Translations under genes and position numbers: made by a program
DNA from: DATBDM01 sp036269915
Lineage (GTDB): Bacteria; Actinomycetota; Thermoleophilia; Solirubrobacterales; Solirubrobacteraceae
Direction: 5' to 3'
Assembly (NCBI GenBank): GCA_036269915.1
Contig: DATBDM010000012.1
Coordinates: forward strand, 1-12,049
DNA: 12,049 nucleotides
In this document: piece by piece, positions 7,073 to 12,049 of the stretch
How the letters are laid out: each line of letters begins with the position of its first letter
Numbering within the stretch: position 1 is the first letter of the stretch
Notes under the pieces: generated by a model
Database searches by the model: none
Told to the model about the DNA's origin: nothing
The model's input: only the letters and a program-made list of their open reading frames with translations

Positions 7073-7306
7073 CCCGGAGCGGACCCCTGGCGCCCATGCA
7101 CCGCCACCGCCATGTCCTCGTTCAGGAGCCGCCTGCACCCGTCGTCGGCACCACGTCCGGGCCTCCGGCGCCCCCCGCCCGCGGCCCGCGAGCGGCAGCC
7201 CGCGCGTCGTCTCGACGATCGCCAACGCGCACTGGCTCTCCGTCGGCGCCGGGGTGCTGGCGGCGGCGTTGCAGGCCACCGTCGCCGGCCTCGCCTGAGC
7301 GCGGAC

Positions 7307-7318
7307 GGATGAGAGCGA
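7307..7318 (+). repeat. Direct repeat copy 2 (GGATGAGAGCGA)
   Basis: Second exact copy of the 12-mer at 7061-7072. It follows a stop codon (TGA 7296-7298) of a hydrophobic reading-frame remnant and precedes the ctaC Shine-Dalgarno (GAGG 7379-7382). Confidence 0.4.
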
Positions 7319-7388
7319 AGAGGCGGCTTTGGTCAGGCCACCGACCCGCCGTGCGCAACGGCGGTGCCGTCCGGGAACGAGGCCCGCG

Positions 7389-8423
7389 ATGCTCCGGCGC
7401 ATATTGCCCCTGCGCAGTCACGCCGTGAGGAGCGGCCGCCTCGCCGGCGTGCTGCTGGTCGGCAGCCTCGCGCTGGGCGGCTGCGGCCAGCAGGACATGC
7501 TCGATCCCGTCAGCCGTCCGGCACGCGAGATCGCGACGCTGTGGTGGTGGATGCTGGGCGTGGCCGGGGTCGTGCTGGGCGGCGCGCTCGCGCTGCTCGC
7601 GATCGGCTGGCTGCGGCGCGAGCACCCCGGGCTGCCGCTGGTCGGGGGCAGCGAGCGGCTCTCGCGGGGCCTGGTGATCGTGTTCGGGATCCTGATCCCG
7701 CTCGTGGTCAACATCGCCGTGTTCGTCACCGCGAACTTCGTCGTCGCCAAGACGACCGACGCACCGGATCCGCGGACGACGGCGATGACCATCCGCGTGG
7801 TCGGCCACCAGTGGTGGTGGGAGATCCGCTACCCGGGCTCGACCACGGTCACGGCCAACGAGATCCACATCCCCGCGGCCACGCGCGTGAACATCGTCGC
7901 GACGACCGCCGACGTCATCCACTCGTTCTGGGTCCCCCAGCTCAACCGCAAGATCGACATGATCCCCGGCCAGACCAACCGCGTGCTGCTCGAAGCCGAC
8001 CGTCCCGGCCGCTACAGGGGTCAGTGCGCGGAGTTCTGCGGCCTCCAGCACGCGCACATGGCGATGTACGTCGACGCCGACACGCCGCAGCGGTTCAAGG
8101 CCTGGCTTCACGACGAGGCGACGCCGCGGCAGGCGCCGGCAACGGCCAGCGCGCGCGACGGCGAGCGGCTGTTCGAGGCCAACGCCTGCGCGAGCTGCCA
8201 CCAGATCCGCGGCACCTCGGCCCATGGCCAGATCGGCCCGGACCTGACGCACGTCGGGAGCCGGGCGACGCTTGCCGCGCTGACGATCCCGAACCGTCCG
8301 GCCGAGCTCGAGCGCTGGATCCGCGACCCGCAGCACGTCAAACCGGGCAACCGCATGCCGGCGCTCGGGCTCAGCGACGCCCAGTTCCGCAAGATCGCCA
8401 CCTACCTCGAGGGGCTCAAGTAG
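7389..8423 (+). CDS. ctaC: Cytochrome c oxidase subunit II with fused cytochrome c domain (caa3 type)
   Basis: A 344-aa CuA-bearing subunit that accepts electrons and passes them to subunit I. The N-terminus is a lipoprotein signal (hydrophobic 17-31, lipobox LGGC with lipidation Cys C32). Two membrane helices (about 50-75 and 94-120) follow, then the cupredoxin domain with the aromatic patch QWWWE (141-145). CuA ligands are H178, C213, E215, C217, H221 and M224 (CAEFCGLQHAHM). A C-terminal class I cytochrome c domain has CASCH (267-271) and the likely axial M323 in GNRMPAL. The start is taken at ATG 7389 because GAGG (7379-7382) lies 6 nt upstream and the signal peptide then begins normally. 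The frame is open to 7329, but that adds 20 arginine-rich residues. Its stop lies 2 nt before ctaD. Confidence 0.97.
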   Translation: MLRRILPLRSHAVRSGRLAGVLLVGSLALGGCGQQDMLDPVSRPAREIATLWWWMLGVAGVVLGGALALLAIGWLRREHPGLPLVGGSERLSRGLVIVFGILIPLVVNIAVFVTANFVVAKTTDAPDPRTTAMTIRVVGHQWWWEIRYPGSTTVTANEIHIPAATRVNIVATTADVIHSFWVPQLNRKIDMIPGQTNRVLLEADRPGRYRGQCAEFCGLQHAHMAMYVDADTPQRFKAWLHDEATPRQAPATASARDGERLFEANACASCHQIRGTSAHGQIGPDLTHVGSRATLAALTIPNRPAELERWIRDPQHVKPGNRMPALGLSDAQFRKIATYLEGLK

Positions 8424-8425
8424 CG

Positions 8426-10339
8426 ATGTCTGCCCTTGACGCCCAGCGCAGGGTCCGGATCGAGCGCCTCGAGCGCGTGTGGACCGAGCGCCCCGGCGTC
8501 TTCGGCTGGCTGACGACGACCGACCACAAGCGGATCGGGATCCTCTACTTCTTCACCGCGCTGGCCTTCTTCGCCGCGGGCGGCATCGAGTCGCTGCTGA
8601 TGCGCACCCAGCTGATCGGCCCGGACCAGCGGCTGCTCTCGCCGGAGGCCTACAACGAGGTCTTCACGATGCACGGGATCACGATGATCTTCCTGTTCGT
8701 GATCCCGATGACGACCGGCGCCTTCGGGAACTACCTGCTGCCGCTGATGATCGGCGCGCGCGACATGGCCTTCCCACGCATGAACGCCCTGTCGTACTGG
8801 ATCTACGTGGCCTCGGGGCTGTTCCTGTACACCGGGCTCGCCCTCGGTCATGCGCCGGACGCCGGCTGGTTCAACTACGTGCCGCTGGCCGGGCGGCAGT
8901 TCAGCCCCGGCGCGGGCATCGACTTCTACTGCCTCGGCATCATCTTCAACTCGATCGCCTCGACGCTGTCGGCGGCGAACTTCATCGTGACGATGTTCAA
9001 GCTGCGTGCCCCGGGCATGTCGCTGAACCGGATGCCGCTGTTCTGCTACGCGTTCCTCGCGGTCTCCTTCGCGCTGGTCTTCGCGCTGCCGCCGCTCACG
9101 GTGGCCACCGGGCTGCTCGAGCTCGATCGCCGGCTCGGCTTCTCCTTCTACGAGATCACCCGTGGCGGCGAACCGCTGCTGTGGCAGCACCTGTTCTGGA
9201 TCTTCGGCCACCCCGAGGTCTACATCATCATCCTCCCGGCCTTCGGGATCGCGACCTCGATCATCCCGACGTTCGCCCACCGCAAGATGGTCGCCTTCCC
9301 GCTCGTGGCGCTGGCCGAGATCCTCGTCGCCTTTCTCGGCTTCGGCGTCTGGGTGCACCACATGTTCGCCACCGGCCTGCCCACGGTGACGACGATCTAC
9401 TTCGCCGCCGCGAGCCTGATCATCGTCATCCCCAGCGGCATCCAGCTGTTCGCCTGGATCACCACGATCGTGACGGGCACGCCGGACTTCAAGACGCCGC
9501 TGCTCTACATCATCGGCTTCATCGTGCTCTTCATCATCGGCGGCCTGTCCGGGGTGATGTTCGCCGCGATCCCCTTCGACCAGCAGACGACCGACACCTA
9601 CTTCGTCGTCGCCCACTTCCACTTCGTGATCTTCGGCGCGGCGGTGTTCCCGATCCTCGGCGGGATCTTCTACTGGTTCCCGAAGGTCACCGGCCGGATG
9701 TACCACGAGCGCGCGGGGCAGCTGTCGTTCTGGCTGACCTTCATCGGCACGATGACCACGTTCTTCCCGATGCACATCGTCGGCCTGCTCGGCATGCCCC
9801 GCCGCCAGTACACCTACGAGCCCGGGCTCGGCTGGAGCGCGCTGAACCTGATCGAGACGCTCGGCGCCTACGTGCTGGCCGCGGGACTGCTGGTGATGCT
9901 CGGCAACCTCGTGATCAGCTTCCGCCGCGGCGCGCCCGCCGGCAACGACCCGTGGCACGGCGACACGCTCGAGTGGTCGACGACCTCGCCGCCGCCGCCC
10001 TACAACTACGCGGTCATCCCGACGGTCTCGAGCCCCTACGCGATGTGGGACACCGAGGATCGCGAGGCGGACCAGCGGCGCCTCGCCGAGGGCCGCCTGA
10101 CGCTCGAGCGCGGGCACGAGACGCCGGCCACGACGACGCTCGACGCCGAGCTCGACGCGATCCTCGACATGCCCTCGGACTCCCCCTGGCCGATCCTGCT
10201 GGCCGCGGCCGTCGCCGTCGTCTTCGTGATGCTGCTGCTCGGCCATCTCACCACCGCGATCGTGTTCGCCGGCCTCGCGCTGGCCGTGCTCGCGGCCTGG
10301 CAGTGGGACGAGCCGGAGACGCGGGAGTCGATCTCGTGA
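8426..10339 (+). CDS. ctaD: Cytochrome c oxidase subunit I (14-helix form)
   Basis: This 637-aa heme-copper oxidase catalytic subunit reduces O2 to water and pumps protons. Heme a ligands are H83 (FTMHGITMIF) and H399; the heme a3 ligand is H397 (AHFHFVIFG). CuB ligands are H262, H311 and H312, with the cross-linking Tyr Y266 in GHPEVY. D-channel residues are present: D113 in GARDMAFPRMN and E264 in HPEV. R459-R460 for the heme propionates are also present. The K-channel lysine position is Q340 (PSGIQLFAW), exactly 28 residues after the second His of HH, where characterised A-type enzymes have Lys. After the core, a hydrophilic linker (about 505-585, with LEWSTTSPPPPYNY) leads to two extra helices (588-606 and 608-627). 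These probably stand in for the first two helices missing from subunit III. GAGGGG lies 11 nt before the ATG. The stop overlaps ctaE by GTGA. Confidence 0.98.
   Translation: MSALDAQRRVRIERLERVWTERPGVFGWLTTTDHKRIGILYFFTALAFFAAGGIESLLMRTQLIGPDQRLLSPEAYNEVFTMHGITMIFLFVIPMTTGAFGNYLLPLMIGARDMAFPRMNALSYWIYVASGLFLYTGLALGHAPDAGWFNYVPLAGRQFSPGAGIDFYCLGIIFNSIASTLSAANFIVTMFKLRAPGMSLNRMPLFCYAFLAVSFALVFALPPLTVATGLLELDRRLGFSFYEITRGGEPLLWQHLFWIFGHPEVYIIILPAFGIATSIIPTFAHRKMVAFPLVALAEILVAFLGFGVWVHHMFATGLPTVTTIYFAAASLIIVIPSGIQLFAWITTIVTGTPDFKTPLLYIIGFIVLFIIGGLSGVMFAAIPFDQQTTDTYFVVAHFHFVIFGAAVFPILGGIFYWFPKVTGRMYHERAGQLSFWLTFIGTMTTFFPMHIVGLLGMPRRQYTYEPGLGWSALNLIETLGAYVLAAGLLVMLGNLVISFRRGAPAGNDPWHGDTLEWSTTSPPPPYNYAVIPTVSSPYAMWDTEDREADQRRLAEGRLTLERGHETPATTTLDAELDAILDMPSDSPWPILLAAAVAVVFVMLLLGHLTTAIVFAGLALAVLAAWQWDEPETRESIS
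10323..10327 (+). promoter_or_regulatory. Ribosome binding site deciding the ctaE start
   Basis: GGGAG lies 8 nt before GTG 10336. It supports the GTG start that overlaps the ctaD stop, rather than a downstream start. Confidence 0.6.
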
Positions 10340-10917
10340 GCGAGACGGTCGCCCCCGGCCGGGCCCGCCGCACGCTGCCCAACGGCGTGTGGGGCATGCT
10401 CATCTTCGTCCTCACCGAGGGCACCCTGTTCGGCTCGCTGCTCGGCACCTATTTCTACCTGCGCTTCAACTCGCCGCAGTGGCCGCCCGACGGCATCGAG
10501 GCCCCGTCGGTCGCGCTGCCGCTGGCGCTCACCGGCGCGCTCGTGCTCAGCGCCGTGCCCGTGGTGCTCGCCGCGCTCGCGGCTCATCGCGGACGCCGCG
10601 GCGCGGCGATGGCCCTGGTCTCGGCGGCGCTCGTGGTCCAGGGCGGCTACCTCGCCTGGCAGATCGTCTCCTTCCTGCACGACCTCGACAGCTTCTCGCC
10701 GAGCGCGACCGCGTACGGATCGATCTACTTCACGCTGCTCGCCGCCGACCACCTGCACGTCGCGCTGGGAATCCTCTTCAGCCTGTGGGTCGTGGTCCGG
10801 CTGGCCGTCGGCCTGAACCCGTACCGGCTCGTGACCGTGCAGGCCGTCGCGCTCTACTGGGTCGTGGTCGCGCTGCTGACCGTGCTCGTGACGCTCACGC
10901 AGGTGTCCCCGTCGTGA
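10336..10917 (+). CDS. ctaE: Cytochrome c oxidase subunit III (five-helix form)
   Basis: A 193-aa integral membrane subunit of the oxidase. It binds no metal but stabilises subunit I and supports proton uptake. Five helices are seen (about 17-42, 58-83, 90-112, 127-153 and 167-189). The conserved acid of the first helix is E28 in VLTEGTLFGSLLGTYFYLR. The HGxH-like signature of family III appears as ADHLHVALG (137-145). Seven-helix homologues are about 260 aa. The short five-helix form is typical of oxidases whose subunit I carries two extra C-terminal helices, as here. The GTG start at 10336 overlaps the ctaD TGA (GTGA 10336-10339), so translation is probably coupled. Its own stop overlaps the next GTG in the same way. 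Confidence 0.93.
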   Translation: MSETVAPGRARRTLPNGVWGMLIFVLTEGTLFGSLLGTYFYLRFNSPQWPPDGIEAPSVALPLALTGALVLSAVPVVLAALAAHRGRRGAAMALVSAALVVQGGYLAWQIVSFLHDLDSFSPSATAYGSIYFTLLAADHLHVALGILFSLWVVVRLAVGLNPYRLVTVQAVALYWVVVALLTVLVTLTQVSPS

Positions 10918-11294
10918 CGCGCGCGCGCCCGAGCAGCACGTCGGTCCTGCTGTGGTTCGGCCTGTTCGGGCCGCCCGCCGCCTGGACCGTGCAGCACATC
11001 ACCGGCTACGCGCTCACCGAGGCGACGTGCAGCGCGGCCGGCCGCTCAGGCTGGGACGTGCACCTGCACGCCTGGACGATCGTGGTCTCCGCGACCGCGC
11101 TGGCGATCACGCTGGCCGGCGGCGCGGCCGCGGTGCTGACCTTCCTCCGCACACGCGACGCCGGCGAGGAGCCGCCCGCCTCGCGGGTGCACTTCCTCTC
11201 GGTCGTGGCCATGACCACGACGCCGCTGTTCGCGGCGATCATCCTCATGAGCAGCCTGGGTTCGCTCCTCCTGACCCCGTGCGTCCAGTCGTGA
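10914..11294 (+). CDS. Small three-helix membrane protein of the oxidase operon, function unknown
   Basis: A 126-aa protein translated from GTG 10914, with AGGTG (10901-10905) 8 nt upstream. It overlaps ctaE by GTGA at its start and the qcrC-like gene by GTGA at its end. Three hydrophobic segments are seen: about 9-31 (LLWFGLFGPPAAWTVQHITG), 52-78 and 93-120. The opening 'WFGLFGPPAAW' pattern resembles uncharacterised small proteins I recall next to alternative A-type oxidase genes, but I know no assigned function. C39, after helix 1, and C123, after helix 3, would lie on the same membrane face and could form a disulfide or hold a cofactor. H28 lies in helix 1, and H50 and H52 at the start of helix 2. 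Its place between oxidase and bcc genes suggests an assembly factor or accessory subunit of the supercomplex. This is inference. Confidence 0.82.
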   Translation: MTRARPSSTSVLLWFGLFGPPAAWTVQHITGYALTEATCSAAGRSGWDVHLHAWTIVVSATALAITLAGGAAAVLTFLRTRDAGEEPPASRVHFLSVVAMTTTPLFAAIILMSSLGSLLLTPCVQS

Positions 11295-12049
11295 TCCGCG
11301 CCGCCGCACTGCTCGCCGCGCTGCTCGGCCTCGTGCTCGCCGCTCCGGCCCGCGCCGCCTCCCCGCCGCCGATCGTCCGTCCCGACCAGAAGGCCGCCTC
11401 GTCGCTCGAGCTCGGGCGCCAGCTCTTCGCCGCCAACTGCTCGACCTGCCACGGCAGCCTCGGCCGGGGCGTGCGGCCCGGCGCCACGCCCCCGGGCGCG
11501 GGGGATCTGCACGGGGCCGGCCCGTCGCTGATCGGCGTCGGCTCGCTGGCGACCGACTTCTACCTGCGCACGGGCTACATGCCGCTCGGCGACCCCGGGG
11601 CGCAGCCGACGCGCTCGCGACCGCAGCTCGACGACCGCGAGATCCGCGCGGTGGAGCAGTACGTCGGCTCGCTCTCCGCCACGCCCGGCCCCGGGGTGCC
11701 GTCGCCGCATCCCGAGCGCGGGAGCGTCGCCGACGGCCTGAAGCTGTTCACCGAGCACTGCGCGGGCTGTCACCAGGTGGTCGCCGAGGGCGGCGTCGTC
11801 ACCGGCGCGCGCGTGCCGCCGCTGAGCGACGCTACGCCCACGCAGATCGCCGAGGCGGTCCGCATCGGCCCCTACGTGATGCCCGCGTTCTCACGCAAGG
11901 ACATCAGCGACGCCGACCTGAACTCGATCGTGCGCTACGTCCGCTACGCCGCGCATCCCGACGACCGCGGCGGCTGGGGGATCAACCACCTCGGGCCGTT
12001 CCCCGAGGGACTCGTCACCGGCGCGGTGGTGCTCCTGCTGCTGGTCGGC
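11291..12049 (+). CDS. qcrC: Diheme cytochrome c subunit of the cytochrome bcc complex (QcrC-like), 3' end missing
   Basis: Open from GTG 11291 to the window edge: 253 codons with no stop, so the C-terminus is missing. A signal sequence (1-23, hydrophobic core then ARAA) or uncleaved anchor leads into two cytochrome c domains. Domain 1 has CSTCH (50-54) with likely axial M97 in GYMPLGDPG. Domain 2 has CAGCH (157-161) with likely axial M197 in YVMPAF. The tail GGWGINHLGPFPEGLVTGAV begins a C-terminal membrane helix, the layout of actinobacterial QcrC. QcrC carries electrons from the bcc complex straight to the oxidase in a supercomplex. qcrA and qcrB would be expected next. The start overlaps the small membrane protein by GTGA, and no strong Shine-Dalgarno is visible, so translational coupling is likely. 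A soluble diheme cytochrome is the less likely alternative. Confidence 0.88.
   Translation, partial: MIRAAALLAALLGLVLAAPARAASPPPIVRPDQKAASSLELGRQLFAANCSTCHGSLGRGVRPGATPPGAGDLHGAGPSLIGVGSLATDFYLRTGYMPLGDPGAQPTRSRPQLDDREIRAVEQYVGSLSATPGPGVPSPHPERGSVADGLKLFTEHCAGCHQVVAEGGVVTGARVPPLSDATPTQIAEAVRIGPYVMPAFSRKDISDADLNSIVRYVRYAAHPDDRGGWGINHLGPFPEGLVTGAVVLLLLVG

Larger units (their letters stand above)
6809..7388. other. 580-nt gap without a convincing gene, upstream of the oxidase operon
   Basis: This stretch separates the DUF3105-like gene from ctaC. All frames look compositionally weak: arginine/proline-rich shadow peptides with no family motifs. It contains a hairpin CCACG-N11-CGTGG (6844-6848 and 6860-6864) that could be a weak factor-independent terminator but has no T-run. 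It also contains TGGCGCCA and GGGCG-TT-CGCCC palindromes (about 6956-6975), the operator-like palindromes at 7029-7052, a 12-bp direct repeat (7061 and 7307), and a hydrophobic frame remnant ending at 7298. The promoter of the oxidase operon should lie here, but I could not place it. Confidence 0.55.

Noticed and set aside
7329..7388. Longer ctaC start adding 20 residues
   Set aside because: The added residues are Arg/Pro-rich and would bury the lipoprotein signal. GAGG 6 nt before ATG 7389 favours the shorter form.
6851..7402. 183-codon minus-strand ORF covering the gap before ctaC
   Set aside because: No motif, hydrophobic segment or ribosome binding site, and the composition matches noise ORFs elsewhere in the window.
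8402..10246. 614-codon minus-strand ORF opposite ctaD
   Set aside because: Composition is H/D/E/R-rich low complexity with no family motif. It is the antisense shadow of the clear ctaD gene in GC-rich DNA.
1..12049. Mobile element, CRISPR, phage or tRNA signals
   Set aside because: No transposase, integrase, repeat-spacer periodicity, cloverleaf or attachment-site pattern was seen on either strand.

Overview
The window is very GC-rich DNA (third codon positions almost always G or C) from what is most likely an actinobacterium. The best guess is the class Thermoleophilia (Solirubrobacter, Conexibacter and relatives). This rests on the ctaE-to-qcrC linkage of an actinobacterial bcc-oxidase supercomplex, the DUF3105-like protein, the GTG starts and the style of the Crp-like regulator. 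The taxon is inferred, not proven.

Left part (1-6808) is a mosaic of short, mostly unrelated transcription units. It opens with the last 44 residues of a DUF1330-like protein. Next is a broken SigB/SigF-type sigma factor gene, with no normal start, one frameshift and no region 4. A complete glycoside hydrolase family 15 (GH15) gene on the minus strand meets the sigma remnant tail to tail. A short-chain dehydrogenase (SDR) diverges from the GH15 gene and is followed by a cysteine-free Crp/Fnr-like regulator. The regulator converges on a minus-strand NarL-type response regulator and its small membrane histidine kinase, which form a two-component operon. A DUF3105-like membrane-anchored protein diverges from the kinase.

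Positions 6809-7388 hold no convincing gene. They contain an operator-like pair of adjacent palindromes, a 12-bp direct repeat and one hydrophobic reading-frame remnant.

Right part (7389-12049) is a tightly packed respiratory operon: ctaC (a CuA subunit II lipoprotein with a fused cytochrome c domain), ctaD (subunit I with two extra C-terminal helices), ctaE (five-helix subunit III), a small three-helix membrane protein, and the start of a diheme qcrC-like gene that runs off the window. Spacing is 2 nt and then three successive 4-nt GTGA overlaps. Together these encode a caa3-type oxidase coupled to a cytochrome bcc complex. Electrons would pass from the diheme QcrC to the CtaC heme c and CuA, then to heme a and the heme a3/CuB site of CtaD, with proton pumping. 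The most notable point is that CtaD has glutamine exactly where the K-channel lysine of A-type oxidases belongs.

No tRNA, rRNA, CRISPR array, insertion sequence or phage gene was seen.
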